Assembly: GCA_963834725.1 (NCBI GenBank)
Contig: CAWICN010000001.1
Span: 2,046,001-2,110,000, forward strand
Direction: 5' to 3'
DNA from: PALSA-693 sp963834725
Lineage (GTDB): Bacteria > Actinomycetota > Acidimicrobiia > Acidimicrobiales > Palsa-688
DNA length: 64,000 nt
This document shows positions 1-9,294 of the stretch, in pieces (position 1 is the stretch's first letter; every line of letters starts with the position of its first letter). The notes under the pieces were generated by a model. That model searched no databases. It saw only the letters and a program-made list of their open reading frames with translations, and was not told the origin of the DNA. The translations under genes and the position numbers were made by a program.

Positions 1-81
1 CTCAGCCAGGTACCGGTCGAGGCCGGCGCCGGTCGTCGCAGGGCCGTACGCCCCGACCGATACCGCGAAGCGGATCTTCAT
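1..81 (-). CDS. Luciferase-like (LLM class) oxidoreductase, N-terminal fragment
   Basis: Only the first 27 codons lie in the window; the gene runs off the left edge on the minus strand. The peptide begins MKIRFAVSVGAYGPATT and continues GAGLDRYLAE. A short first strand, a small-residue loop and a following helix with LDRYL is the usual start of actinobacterial luciferase-like monooxygenases, often F420-dependent. The family assignment rests on this short N-terminus alone, so substrate and cofactor cannot be inferred. The start is the ATG at 81; a 14-bp tandem repeat lies about 50 bases upstream of it. Confidence 0.45.
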   Translation of the reverse strand, partial: MKIRFAVSVGAYGPATTGAGLDRYLAE

Positions 82-128
82 GCATCCATGGTGCCCGTTT
101 TCGAGCCGGTAGTTCGATCCGGGACAGG

Positions 129-226
129 AACCGCCGGACGGGAACCGCCGGAGGCGAACCGCCGGACGCGAACCGCCGGACGCGAACCGCCGGACGCGAA
201 CCGCCGGACGCGAACCGCCGGAATGG
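129..226. repeat. 14-bp tandem repeat, about 7 copies
   Basis: Seven consecutive 14-bp units of the form AACCGCCGGACGCG start at 129, 143, 157, 171, 185, 199 and 213, with variation in the first two and last copies. The repeat fills much of the space between icd (which ends at 271) and the start of the upstream oxidoreductase. It is not in a convincing reading frame. It is one of many short tandem repeats in this window. Confidence 0.9.
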
Positions 227-270
227 ACCGGGCCAGGGAATCCCGCAGCCGCGGCCCGTATCTCGGGCTG

Positions 271-1467
271 CTACAGGCGCTCGACGATGGCGTGCGCGAA
301 CTCGGAGGTCTTCACCTCGGTGGCCCCCTCCATTTGGCGGGCAAAGTCGTAGGTGACAATCCTGTCGGCGATGGTCGCCTGCAGGGCGGTGATGATGTCG
401 TCCGCCTCCTCCTGCCAGCCCAGGTGCTCGAACATCATCACTCCGGAGAGTAAAACCGAACCCGGATTGACCTTGTCCTGACCGGCGTACTTGGGCGCGG
501 TCCCATGCGTGGCTTCGAAGATCCCGTGCCCGGTGACGTAATTGATGTTCGCCCCGGGAGCGATCCCGATCCCGCCCACCTGGGCGGCCAGAGCGTCTGA
601 GAGGTAGTCGCCATTGAGATTGGTGGTGGCGATCACGTCAAAATCGTCAGGCCGGGTGAGCACCTGCTGGAGGGTGATGTCGGCGATATTGTCCTTTACC
701 AGGACCTTTTCTCCCGCCTGACCGCCACAATCATCCCAGCCGACGGCGACATCGGAGAACTCCTCCTTGACCAGGTCGTAGCCCCAGTTTCGGAATGCCC
801 CCTCGGTGAATTTCTGGATGTTGCCCTTGTGCACCAGCGTGACGGACTTGCGTCCGTGCCCGACCGCATAGTTGAGGGCAGCCCGGATGAGCCGCTTCGA
901 ACCCGTAATCGATACCGGCTTGATGCCGATCCCGCTGTCGGGGTGGATGTTCCAGCCGAACTCGTCATGCAGCAGCTCGATCAGCCGCTTGGCTTCGGGC
1001 GTGCCCTCCTGCAGCTCGAGTCCGGCATAGATGTCCTCGGTGTTCTCCCGAAAGATGATCATGTCCACCAGATCAGGGCGTTTCACTGGCGAGGGGACAC
1101 CCTCGAACCAGCGAATGGGACGCAGGCACACGTAGAGATCGAGAATCTGGCGGAGAGCGACGTTGAGTGACCGGAAGCCTCCACCGACCGGCGTCGTCAA
1201 CGGGCCCTTGATGCCGATGAGGTATTCCTTGAAGACGTCGATCGTCTTCTGAGGCAGCCAGTCGCCGGTTTCGTTGTAGGCCTTCTGCCCGGCCAGAACT
1301 TCCTTCCAGAAGATGGTTTTGCCGTGCTTCTTCGCCGCGGCGTCGAAAACCAGCTTGGCTGCCGGCCAAATATCGACGCCGGTGCCATCACCTTCGATGA
1401 ACGGGATGATGGGCTGGTCGGAAACGGAGAGGGAGCCGTCCTTGGCCATGGAGATCTTGTCGGGCAT
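271..1467 (-). CDS. icd: NADP-dependent isocitrate dehydrogenase
   Basis: Oxidative decarboxylation of isocitrate to 2-oxoglutarate in the TCA cycle. The 398-residue protein is close to the length of Escherichia coli Icd and collinear with it. It has the substrate-binding stretch GGGFRSLNVALRQ with the regulatory serine, RENTEDIYAGLE, and the metal-binding region around VGWDDCGGQ. The cofactor pocket reads GTAPKYAGQDKVNPGS, and near the C-terminus YDFAR keeps the Tyr and Arg that contact the 2'-phosphate of NADP in E. coli. This supports NADP rather than NAD. The start is the ATG at 1467, divergent from the LuxR-type regulator with 113 bases between them. No truncation or frameshift is seen. 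Confidence 0.96.
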   Translation of the reverse strand: MPDKISMAKDGSLSVSDQPIIPFIEGDGTGVDIWPAAKLVFDAAAKKHGKTIFWKEVLAGQKAYNETGDWLPQKTIDVFKEYLIGIKGPLTTPVGGGFRSLNVALRQILDLYVCLRPIRWFEGVPSPVKRPDLVDMIIFRENTEDIYAGLELQEGTPEAKRLIELLHDEFGWNIHPDSGIGIKPVSITGSKRLIRAALNYAVGHGRKSVTLVHKGNIQKFTEGAFRNWGYDLVKEEFSDVAVGWDDCGGQAGEKVLVKDNIADITLQQVLTRPDDFDVIATTNLNGDYLSDALAAQVGGIGIAPGANINYVTGHGIFEATHGTAPKYAGQDKVNPGSVLLSGVMMFEHLGWQEEADDIITALQATIADRIVTYDFARQMEGATEVKTSEFAHAIVERL

Positions 1468-1540
1468 GACCTAAGAGCCTACTGGCGGCATCCCCGGAGG
1501 CGTTCAGCGGACTCCCCGAGGCGGGGACAGCCGTCTCGGT

Positions 1541-1611
1541 AAGGAGGTGTTGTGCGGGCGCCCCATGCGATAATGCGCATATGGGGCAAGGGGAGCGCGG
1601 CCGGCCCTTGA
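1541..1611 (+). promoter_or_regulatory. Leader of the LuxR/AAA gene: strong Shine-Dalgarno and 19-codon upstream ORF
   Basis: A perfect AAGGAGGT Shine-Dalgarno at 1541-1548 precedes a GTG at 1552, which opens a 19-codon frame ending in TGA at 1611. That frame overlaps the start of the large regulator (ATG 1581) in a different register. A GATAAT hexamer at 1569-1574 lies six bases before the ATG 1581, which would suit a leaderless transcript. Either translation of the regulator is coupled to a short leader peptide, or the true start is the GTG and one base is wrong. The sequence alone cannot decide. Confidence 0.4.
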
Positions 1612-4385
1612 TAGGGCGGGAACGGCACCAGGCAACGGCGCGACCGCACCTCCAAGCCGGCGGCGGCGTGCTCCTCGCCGGCGGGCCGGGCGTCGGCAAG
1701 ACCGCGCTCGCCCGAGCGCTGGTCGACCCACTGGAAACTGACACCGATCACGCCGTCGAGTGGTTGCTCGCCGGTGCTACCGGCCCGGCGATACCCTTCG
1801 GGGCCTTTGCCCCGCTCGCACCCGAGGTCGGCGGGAGCGGCACGCTCAGTTGGGACGGCTTCGATTTGCTGCAGCGCATCCGGCGAGCCGTCATCGCCCG
1901 GGCTCACGGCCGTGCCCTGGTACTGGTAGTGGAAGATGCCCACCGGCTCGACGACGGGTCGGCAACCCTCGTCTTCCAGCTGGTGTCTGCCGGCCATGCT
2001 GCGGCCGTTGTTACTGTGCGGGCCGGCACGCCCATGCCCGAAGGCATCCGGTCGCTGTGGAAGGACGGGCTTCTGGAACGGCTCGACCTCGAGCCCCTCG
2101 GACGCGAGCACACCACCGCCCTCGCGAGCGAGTTCCTCGGCGGTCAGCTGGACGGCGATCTCGGTGAGGCGCTCTGGCGGCTGAGCCTTGGGAACCCGCT
2201 GTACCTGAGAGAGCTGGTGGCGTCGGGCACGAGGGCCGGCTCCCTGGCCACACACCACGGCGTGTGGCGGCGGCACGCCCCTCTCACCGCCGGGCCTCGT
2301 TTGACCGAGCTGGTCCAGGAACGTCTGGCCCGGCTTGGTCGCAACGAGATGGCAACCCTCGAGCTGGTTGCCCTGGGGGATCCGGTGCCGCTCTGCATCC
2401 TGACCCGGATGGCGCCGAGCGCCGTTGTGTCGTCGCTGCAGCGCCAGGGCCTCCTGGCGGTCGAGTACGCGGACGGAGAGGAGCAGGTCCGCCCGGCCCA
2501 CCCCGTCTACGGCGAGGTGATCCGGACCGCCCTGCCGGCACCTCGGGCCCACGACCTGCAAGCCGACCTGGCGGCCGCCTTTGAAACCGGGGGCCGGCTC
2601 GAGCGCGATCTGTTGCGGGTGGTGTCATGGCGGCTCGAGGCGGCCGGCGGGGCCAGCCGGCCGAGCGCGGCCAGCCGGGCCGGTGCGGCCGGCGAGGCCA
2701 GCGGGCTGGAGTCCGGCCTGCTGCTGGCCGCCAGCCACAAGGCCGCCGAACAACTGGACTGGCCGCTGTCGGGCCGGCTGGCCCAGGCCGCCCTGGCAAA
2801 GGTCAACGGGCTTCGCCCCGCGATGGCGCTCGCTACCGCCCTGAGCCACCAGGGCCGCTATGAGGAGGCCCTGGCCACATTGGCCCCCTGGCCCACACAC
2901 GTCGACGGGCCGGGCCACGCTGACGACGAGTTAGCCCGGATCGCCGTCCTCCGCGCCGGCATCCTCTATTGGGGTCTCGGCCGGGCGGAAGAAGCTGATG
3001 GGGTTCTGGAGGCAGCAGAGGCCGGTATCGCCGACCCTTCGAACCGGACCTGGGTAGCAGCGACCCGGGCTGATATTTGGACATTGCGCGGTCGTGCGCA
3101 TGACGCGGCCGCCCACATCGGACCGCTGGTCGGACAGCAAGGGCTCACACCCCGGGCGTTGGTCGCGGGTCGGACCGCACTGGCGCTGGCGTGGGGATGG
3201 GCCGGGCGGGGCGTGGACGCCGTCGAGATCTCGGACCCACGCCGTGACGCTTCCCTTCGAGAAGACGACGGCCCCTTGTCGATCCATTGGAGCCTGTTGG
3301 CCAGCCTCTTTGCTCATCGTCTGGCCGGTCGGCTGCGAGACCTGGAGAACCTGGCCCTATCCGAGTACGCCCGGGCCATCCGGTTGCACAACACCCGCGA
3401 CCAGGGAGTGGCGATCGGGGCGCTGGGCTGGGTGGCACTGGCCCAGGGCCGGCTTCTGAGCGCCGTGGCTCAGTTCCGCGAGTCGATCGCGGTCCTGGAC
3501 GTTGCCGACCTGACGGCGGTAAGGAGCCTGAGCCTGGCCGGCCTCATTGAGTCGCTGGCGCTCGCGGGCGACCCCCGGGGGGCGGAAGCGGCTCTGGCGG
3601 ACTGGACCGACGACTGGACCGACGACTGGACCGACGACGGGACCGACGACGGGACCGACGACAGGATCGACGACAGGACCGACGGGAGAGACGGGAGGGA
3701 CGGGACGGACGGGGGGATCACCCGTGCGATGCCGCCGGGTCGGGCCATCTCCTACGCCTGGCTATCGGCGGCCAGAGGCGAGTCGAGCCGAGCCGTGGAG
3801 GAGTTCCTGGCGGCGGCCGTGAACGCCCGAGCCGACGGGCAGGTGTTGTTCGAGATACAGGCGCTCCACGCGGCTGCCCGGCTGGGCGAGGTTCGGGTCG
3901 CGGGCCGCCTGACCGAGATGGCCACCTGGGTGCAGGGCCCCATCATCCAGGCCGCGGCCATGCAGGCGGGGGCGCTGGCGGCGGGCCGCGCCGCCGGCCT
4001 GGACCGTGCCGCCGACGCCTGGGAGAACTTGACCATGTGGCTTCACGCCGCCGAGTGCTCCGCCCTGGCAAGCCAGATGCACCGCCTCGACGGGTCACGC
4101 CGGGGAGCCGCGGCCTCAGCCAGCCGGGCCGAAGCGTTCCTGGACCACTGTGACGGGCCCCGCCCGACTGGCCCGACCGTCAGCCTGGTGGCGCCGACGC
4201 TGACCCGCCGGGAACTCGAAGTGGCCCTGCTGGCCGAAACCGGCCTTTCCAGCCAGGCCATTGCCGAACGGCTGTACCTGTCGGTGCGCACCGTGGACAG
4301 CCACCTGGCCCGCATCTACACCAAGCTTGGGATCACTGGCCGGCGAGAACTGACCGCGGCCCTGACGTCGCTAACAACTCGCTGA
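1581..4385 (+). CDS. Large LuxR-family transcriptional regulator with AAA/NB-ARC-like ATPase
   Basis: A 934-residue LAL/MalT-type regulator. An ATPase module sits near the N-terminus: the Walker A motif GGPGVGKTALARAL follows GVLLA near residue 38, and a Walker B-like LVLVVEDAHRLDD lies near residue 112. A long helical TPR-like middle region follows. A C-terminal LuxR helix-turn-helix covers roughly residues 872-930, with LTRRELEVALLAETGLSSQ and LSVRTVDSHLARIYTKLG. Such proteins usually couple ligand and ATP binding to transcription activation; the inducer and targets here are unknown. Residues about 674-710 are a hydrophilic D-D-W-T repeat encoded by a 12-bp minisatellite, absent from typical relatives. 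The gene converges with the next oxidoreductase across a repeat element. Confidence 0.85.
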   Translation: MGQGERGRPLIGRERHQATARPHLQAGGGVLLAGGPGVGKTALARALVDPLETDTDHAVEWLLAGATGPAIPFGAFAPLAPEVGGSGTLSWDGFDLLQRIRRAVIARAHGRALVLVVEDAHRLDDGSATLVFQLVSAGHAAAVVTVRAGTPMPEGIRSLWKDGLLERLDLEPLGREHTTALASEFLGGQLDGDLGEALWRLSLGNPLYLRELVASGTRAGSLATHHGVWRRHAPLTAGPRLTELVQERLARLGRNEMATLELVALGDPVPLCILTRMAPSAVVSSLQRQGLLAVEYADGEEQVRPAHPVYGEVIRTALPAPRAHDLQADLAAAFETGGRLERDLLRVVSWRLEAAGGASRPSAASRAGAAGEASGLESGLLLAASHKAAEQLDWPLSGRLAQAALAKVNGLRPAMALATALSHQGRYEEALATLAPWPTHVDGPGHADDELARIAVLRAGILYWGLGRAEEADGVLEAAEAGIADPSNRTWVAATRADIWTLRGRAHDAAAHIGPLVGQQGLTPRALVAGRTALALAWGWAGRGVDAVEISDPRRDASLREDDGPLSIHWSLLASLFAHRLAGRLRDLENLALSEYARAIRLHNTRDQGVAIGALGWVALAQGRLLSAVAQFRESIAVLDVADLTAVRSLSLAGLIESLALAGDPRGAEAALADWTDDWTDDWTDDGTDDGTDDRIDDRTDGRDGRDGTDGGITRAMPPGRAISYAWLSAARGESSRAVEEFLAAAVNARADGQVLFEIQALHAAARLGEVRVAGRLTEMATWVQGPIIQAAAMQAGALAAGRAAGLDRAADAWENLTMWLHAAECSALASQMHRLDGSRRGAAASASRAEAFLDHCDGPRPTGPTVSLVAPTLTRRELEVALLAETGLSSQAIAERLYLSVRTVDSHLARIYTKLGITGRRELTAALTSLTTR
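3600..3715 (+). repeat. Coding 12-bp minisatellite in the LuxR/AAA gene
   Basis: Repeats of GACTGGACCGAC and single-base variants (GACGGGACCGAC, GACAGGACCGAC) encode D-W-T-D then D-G-T-D and D-R-T-D units, ending in G-R-D-G-R-D-G. The unit length is a multiple of three, so copy-number change would keep the frame. It splits the helical repeat region of the regulator with an acidic linker. Confidence 0.85.
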
Positions 4386-4427
4386 CACCCGCCTGCCGAC
4401 GTTTGTGTCGCCAACTGCGTCCGGCGC

Positions 4428-4525
4428 CCTTTTTTCTGCTGCAAATTGCGCCCGGTAGGGGGGCCGCACGCCTTCCCTGCAGCAAATTGCGCCCGATTGA
4501 AGGGGAGCGCGCTACAGAAAAAGGA
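4428..4525. repeat. Intergenic repeat element, copy A, at a convergent gene junction
   Basis: This ~98-bp stretch lies between the stops of the LuxR regulator and the oxidoreductase. It holds two direct repeats (GCTGCAAATTGCGCCCG and GCAGCAAATTGCGCCCG). It starts with CCTTTTTTCTGCTGC and ends with GCTACAGAAAAAGG, an imperfect inverted repeat. Its last 26 bases (4498-4523, beginning TGAAGGGGAGCG and ending CTACAGAAAAAG) are identical to 32544-32569, which also lies between two convergent genes. A bidirectional terminator or a small non-autonomous mobile repeat are both possible. Confidence 0.8.
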
Positions 4526-4548
4526 TCAGGACAGGGCTCCGGGGTTTC

Positions 4549-6126
4549 CTACTCGCCGTCCTCCAGAACGGCCATGGCGGCGTTGCGCCCATTCACCGCG
4601 ATAACGCTTCCACCCGGATGGGTGGAAGCCCCGCAGAGATAGAGGCCCGGTATCGGGGTACGAGAAGAGAACCGCCGGTTCCACATCTGGTCGGGCAGGC
4701 ACTCCCCCTGAAAAATATGGCCGCCGGTCAGGCCGATCCGCGCCTCCACGTCGGGAGGCCCGAGAACCTGGCGATGCAGCACGCATTCGGCGATGTCGGG
4801 GGCGAAACGAGCGATGGCAACCATGGCGGCATCAGCAATGGCTTCGCGGCGGTCGTCCCAGGTGCCGGAGGCCAGCTGGTACGGGACGTACTGAGCAAAG
4901 ATGCTCATGGCGTGGCGGCCGGCCGGCGCGATCGACGGATCGTAGGCGGTGTGAAAATAGAGCTCGCACCAGGCGGGAGACGGCTCACCTCTCCGACTGG
5001 CCTCGAAGGCGGCCTGCGTGGAATCGATCCCGGTCGAGATCGTGACCATGCTCCGGTGCGGCCGGACCCCCGCGGCGGCCTGAGGAAAACGGGGCAATCG
5101 GGCCAGGCCGCAGTTGATTTTCAGCACCGGGCTCTCCGATCGCCATCCCTCCACCCTCTCGCGGAACACCGCGGGCACCTCGCCTTCACAGAGGGAGAGC
5201 GTGCGCTTTGGATCGGCGTTGGAGATCACGGTGCGGGCCCGGATGGTCTCGCCGCCCTCGAGGCAAACGCCTCGACCCGGAAGGATCGCGGCGACCGTTA
5301 CCCCTGCGGCGATGACCGCCCCGGCGTCAATCGCCGCATCCGCGATTGCAAACGAAACCCGGCCCATGCCGCCAACGACGTAGCCCCACGCCCCCGGGAA
5401 CCCCTCAATAGTCCCCGAGGCGTGCATGAGGTGCACGGCCGCCGTCCCCGGGTCGCGTGGGCCGGCGTAGGTGCCGATGATTCCCTGCCCGTGGAGAGCG
5501 GTGCGTAACCGCTCGTCGCGCACGTGCCGCTCGACGACGTCGGCAATGGAGGCGTCGAAGACCACCTCGATGGCCTCGGGGTCGCCGGCGAGCAGCTCCT
5601 CGAGTTGCGGCCGATCAGGGGCGGCGCCGACCCACACATCGCGGGGACCGGCCCGTAAGGCCCGCCGGATGCGTTCGAACAGGCTGCTATAGGTCCGGTA
5701 GCCGTCGACGTCGGCCGGCGACAACTCGGCCACCGCCGCCGCACTGCGCTCGGAATCCTCCCACAGCGCAATGGATGTTCCATCGCTAAAAGGACACCAC
5801 AGGTGCGGGTCGACGACCGCGACCTGGTAGCCGCGGCGGCGCAGCTCCAGCTCCTCCACCACCAGCGGGTGAAGAAGACCCACCAGGTAGGCGCACGGGC
5901 TGACTCGCCAGCCGACATCTGGAAACGGGTCCTCGAGCGTGCACGCCCCGCCAACCTGTTCTCGACGCTCGAGCACCAGGACCGAGCGTCCCGCCCGGGC
6001 CAGATACGCGGCTGCGGTGAGGCCGTTGTGGCCCGCCCCTACGACGACCGCGTCCCAGGCCCGGCCGGCCAGCTCCCGGATCGGTGCCGGCAGACCCACC
6101 CGGCCGAGTACGGCATCGGTCGTCAC
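4549..6126 (-). CDS. FAD-dependent oxidoreductase of the CrtI/PYROXD2 (phytoene dehydrogenase-related) family
   Basis: 525 residues. A Rossmann FAD-binding motif, VVVGAGHNGLTAAAYLARAG, lies near residue 27, followed by LVLERREQVGGACTLE. The C-terminal FAD-contacting segment is recognisable around GLYLCGASTHPGG. This is the arrangement of phytoene desaturase relatives and of PYROXD2-like proteins, which use FAD to oxidise or isomerise hydrophobic substrates. No carotenoid genes (crtB, crtE) are nearby, so a carotenoid role is not supported; the PYROXD2-like branch fits the length better. It is read from ATG 6126, behind metF on the same strand with a 135-base gap, so it may be a separate unit. 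It converges with the LuxR regulator. Confidence 0.8.
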   Translation of the reverse strand: MTTDAVLGRVGLPAPIRELAGRAWDAVVVGAGHNGLTAAAYLARAGRSVLVLERREQVGGACTLEDPFPDVGWRVSPCAYLVGLLHPLVVEELELRRRGYQVAVVDPHLWCPFSDGTSIALWEDSERSAAAVAELSPADVDGYRTYSSLFERIRRALRAGPRDVWVGAAPDRPQLEELLAGDPEAIEVVFDASIADVVERHVRDERLRTALHGQGIIGTYAGPRDPGTAAVHLMHASGTIEGFPGAWGYVVGGMGRVSFAIADAAIDAGAVIAAGVTVAAILPGRGVCLEGGETIRARTVISNADPKRTLSLCEGEVPAVFRERVEGWRSESPVLKINCGLARLPRFPQAAAGVRPHRSMVTISTGIDSTQAAFEASRRGEPSPAWCELYFHTAYDPSIAPAGRHAMSIFAQYVPYQLASGTWDDRREAIADAAMVAIARFAPDIAECVLHRQVLGPPDVEARIGLTGGHIFQGECLPDQMWNRRFSSRTPIPGLYLCGASTHPGGSVIAVNGRNAAMAVLEDGE

Positions 6127-6261
6127 GACCGGAGAATACGCAGGTTGCGTCAGGTCTTCACGAACAGCTCGACGGACGGGTAGACCGAGTCGATGGCGAT
6201 AGTCAGGAAGGTGGCGGGGGGCGCCTCTTTCTTTTGGAAGTCGCGGACTTATGATCGCGAA

Positions 6262-7122
6262 CTACGGGGCCGGGTTGGCCAGGCCCAGATTGGCGTAGAT
6301 CTCCCTCGTCGCCAGCGAGCGGTTGAGCGTGTAGAAATGCAGGCCCGGCGCGCCCGCGTCCAGCAGTTGCTGGCAGAGGACGGTGGCCATCTCGGTGCCC
6401 ACCCGGCGAACAGACTCGGCGTCACCGGCCGCCTCGAGCCGGGCGGCCATGTCCGCCGGCACGGCCGCGCCCATCCCGGCCATGCGCTCGATCGACGAGA
6501 GCGCGGTCACGGGCATGATCCCGGGCACCACAGGTGCGGTGATATCCCGCGCCGCCAGGTCTTCGACCAGCCTCAGGTATTCGTCGGCCCGGAAGAAGAA
6601 CTGGGTCACGGCGAAATCCGCCAATCGCATCTTCTCGGCCAGGCGGTCGCGGTCGGCCTGCAGGTCGAGAGATCGCGGGTGCCCGGCCGGGTGGGCGGCC
6701 ACACCGATCGAGAACCCGCCGATGGCCCGGGCCAGCTCCACCAGCTCGACGGCATAGCCCAATTCCCCTTCCACGGCATCGGGATCAGTCGGCGGATCGC
6801 CGCCCAGGGCCATGAGGTTCTCCACTCCGGCTTTGCGGAACTCGACCAGGATCTCCGCCAGCTCGAGCCGGGAATGGGCCACGCAGATCAGGTGGGCCAT
6901 CGGAGTGAGGCTGGTCGTCCGCAGCATTCCCACCACCAGATCATGGGTGCGCTGGCGGGACGACCGGCCGCCCCGGTAGGTGACGGACACGAAGGACGGC
7001 CGAAGCGGCTGCAGGTCCAGCAGCGTCTCAACCAGGCGGGCGTGCTCGGCGTCGCTCTTCGGCGGAAAGAACTCGAACGAGAACGTCCGCCCCGTCGTCA
7101 GCAGGTCGGCGATGCGGGCCAT
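6262..7122 (-). CDS. metF: 5,10-methylenetetrahydrofolate reductase
   Basis: Flavin-dependent reduction of methylene-THF to methyl-THF, feeding methionine synthesis. The 286-residue TIM-barrel protein has the hallmark FSFEFFPPKSDAEHARL near the N-terminus, the strand SFVSVTYRGG, NLMALGGDPP, and the C-terminal LHFYTLNRSLATREIY. Length and order match bacterial MetF. It is divergent from purN with only about 50 bases between them. With purN, purH and folD on the other side, this makes a one-carbon metabolism neighbourhood. The start is the ATG at 7122. Confidence 0.95.
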   Translation of the reverse strand: MARIADLLTTGRTFSFEFFPPKSDAEHARLVETLLDLQPLRPSFVSVTYRGGRSSRQRTHDLVVGMLRTTSLTPMAHLICVAHSRLELAEILVEFRKAGVENLMALGGDPPTDPDAVEGELGYAVELVELARAIGGFSIGVAAHPAGHPRSLDLQADRDRLAEKMRLADFAVTQFFFRADEYLRLVEDLAARDITAPVVPGIMPVTALSSIERMAGMGAAVPADMAARLEAAGDAESVRRVGTEMATVLCQQLLDAGAPGLHFYTLNRSLATREIYANLGLANPAP

Positions 7123-7173
7123 ACGCAGAGCGTAGAAGCCATCGGAGTTGTCCGGGGCGAGTAGCGTCTACCT

Positions 7174-7775
7174 GTGACCCCCCCGCGGCCCCGGCTTGGG
7201 GTACTGGCGTCGGGCGCCGGGACCAATCTGGCGGCGATGCTCGACGCCGGCCTGACCGTCGACCTGGTCGTGATCGACCGCGCCTGCCGGCGCCGCCGGA
7301 CTGGCCGAGGCCGCCGGCGTGACCGTCGAATTCGTCGAGCGGGAGAGCTTCGGGGCCTCGCTTCGACAGGGACGCCTACACCCATCGGCTCGTGGACGCG
7401 CTCAAACGACACCAGATCGACGTGGTCGCCATGGCCGGCTTCGGCACAATCTTCACCCCCTACATCTTCACCGTCTATCCGGGGCGGATTCTCAACACCC
7501 ATCCGGCCCTGCTGCCCGCATTCAAGGGTTGGCACGCCGTGCGTGACGCCTTGGCCGCCGGCGTGAAGGTCACCGGCTGCACCGTGCACATCGCCACCGA
7601 AGAGGTCGACGAAGGCCCGATCCTGGCCCAGGAGGCGGTGCTGGTTGAGCCGGGTGACACCGAAGCGGCCCTTCACGAGCGCATCAAGTCGGTGGAGCGC
7701 CGGCTGTACCCCGAGACGATCCGAGTCTTTCTCCAAGAGCAACCCTTCTCCAAACAACAAGGAGCCGTCCCATGA
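7174..7775 (+). CDS. purN: Phosphoribosylglycinamide formyltransferase (reading frame broken twice)
   Basis: Transfers formyl from 10-formyl-THF to GAR in purine synthesis. The protein is recognisable in three successive frames. LGVLASGAGTNLAAML is read from GTG 7174. AAGLAEAAGVTVEFVERESF follows one frame on. DAYTHRLVDALKRH through VVAMAGFGTIFTP, LNTHPALLPAFKG and the catalytic region to GPILAQEAVL is read in the third frame. The two breaks are near 7287-7291 and 7357-7361; each is repaired by removing one base. All key motifs (the G-x-G-T-N loop, N-T-H-P, the D in EVDEGPI) are present, so a sequencing or assembly error is the likeliest cause. The stop overlaps the ATG of purH by ATGA. Confidence 0.88.
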
Positions 7776-9294
7776 GGGTCCTGCTATCCGTCTACGACAA
7801 GACCGGTCTGACCGACTTCGCCGGCCGGACTGGTCGAGCTCGGGCACGAGTTGATCGCCAGCGGCGGGACGGCGGCCGCCCTGGAAGACGCCGGCATCCC
7901 CCACACCACCGTCGAGTCGGTCACCGGCGCGCCCGAGATGCTCGGCGGCCGGGTGAAAACCCTCCATCCTCGCCTCCACGGCGGCATTCTGGCCGACCTC
8001 GCCGATCCCGCCCACATCGCAGATCTGTCCGCCCAGGGCATCGAGCCGCATCGGGCTGGTGGTGTGCAACCTGTACCCCTTCCAGACCGACCCGTCCATC
8101 GAGCTCATCGACGTGGGTGGTCCAACCATGGTGCGAGCGGCCGCCAAGAACTGGGCCCACGTGGGATCGGTGGTCGATCCCGGCTCCTATGACGAGGTGC
8201 TCGAGGAGCTGCGCCGCGGCGGCGCCCTGTCCGAGGGGCTTCGGCGCCGCCTGGCTGCGGCCGCCTTCGCCCACACCGCCGCCTACGACGCGGCCATCGC
8301 CAGCTGGTTCGCGGAGCAACAAGCCGAGCAACAAGGGGACGGCCTGCCGGCGACGCTGCACCTGTCGCTGGAGCGGGCCCAGCCACTGCGATATGGCGAA
8401 AACCCGCACCAGCAGGGCGCCCGGTACCGCGAAAGCCATCAGCGCAGCTGGTGGGACGACGTTGTGCAGCACGGGGGTATGGCCCTGTCGTACCTCAATC
8501 TGTATGACGCCGACGCGGCATGGCGGTTGGTGCACCAGCTGGCCGACCTGGGCCCGGCCTCGGCGGTGGTGGTCAAACACGCCAACCCGTGCGGGGCGGC
8601 GGTCGCTGCCGACGTCCTGACTGCTTACGACCGGGCCTTCGAGTGCGACCCGATGTCCGCCTTCGGGGGCATCGTGGCCTTGAGCGCCGCGGTCACCGAG
8701 CCGGTGGCGGCCGAGATGGTCCGCAATGCCAAGGCGGACGTCCTGATCGCTCCGTCCTATGACGCCGCCGCGCTCGAGTTGTTCGCCGGCAAGCGCAAGA
8801 ACATGCGGGTCCTGGCCGCGCCCCGGCCCGGCTCCGACCGGTGGAACCTGCGCCAGATCAGCGGTGGCTGGCTGGTCCAGGACCCCTACCGGTTCGCCAC
8901 CGGCCGAAACGAGTGGCGGGTGGTCACGAAGGTGCGACCGACGGAGGAGCAGTGGCGGGACCTGGAGCTGGCCTGGCGGGTGTGCGCGGCAGTCAAATCG
9001 AACGCCATCGTGCTGGCCGCCGGTGGCATGGCCGTCGGCATCGGAGGCGGTCAACAGAACCGGGTCACGCCCGGTGAGCTTGCGACCGTTCGGGCCGCTG
9101 GACGAGCCAAGGGCGGGGCGGCCGCGAGCGATGCGTTCTTCCCGTTCCGTGACGGTCTGGATGCGGTGGCGGCGGCCGGTATCGCCGCGGTGATCCAGCC
9201 CGGGGGGTCGGTCCGCGACGACGAGGTCATCGTGGCGGCCGATGAGCACGGCCTGGCCATGGTCTTCACGGGGGAAAGGCAGTTCCAGCATTGA
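7772..9294 (+). CDS. purH: Bifunctional AICAR transformylase/IMP cyclohydrolase (frame broken twice near the N-terminus)
   Basis: Last two steps to IMP. The N-terminal MGS-like cyclohydrolase domain is split over three frames: VLLSVYDKTGLTDFA, then LIASGGTAAALEDAGIPHTT with GRVKTLHPRLHGGILAD, then LVVCNLYPF. The remainder is continuous to 9294 and includes the transformylase signatures RYGENPHQQGA, SAVVVKHANPCG and SDAFFPFRDGLD. The breaks lie near 7821-7827 and 8045-8050, each repaired by removing one base. Total length after repair is about 507 residues, slightly short but usual for actinobacterial PurH. It overlaps purN upstream, and its TGA overlaps the TTG start of folD. purN, purH and folD look like one transcript. 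Confidence 0.9.

Noticed and set aside
1479..2561. Long antisense frame opposite the LuxR/AAA gene
   Set aside because: It follows from the high GC third-position bias; it shows no family motifs and lies wholly over a convincing gene.
4549..6126. Carotenoid gene cluster
   Set aside because: Only one CrtI-related gene is present, no crtB, crtE or cyclase is near, and the protein fits the PYROXD2-like branch better.
6127..6261. A possible peptide end (reading ...IDSVYPSVELFVKT) between metF and the CrtI-like gene
   Set aside because: Only about 33 codons are open, no start codon or ribosome-binding site is present, and no family is recognised.
7174..8060. Programmed ribosomal frameshifting in purN and purH
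   Set aside because: There are no slippery heptamers or consistent downstream structures, and similar breaks occur in many unrelated genes; sequence error is simpler.
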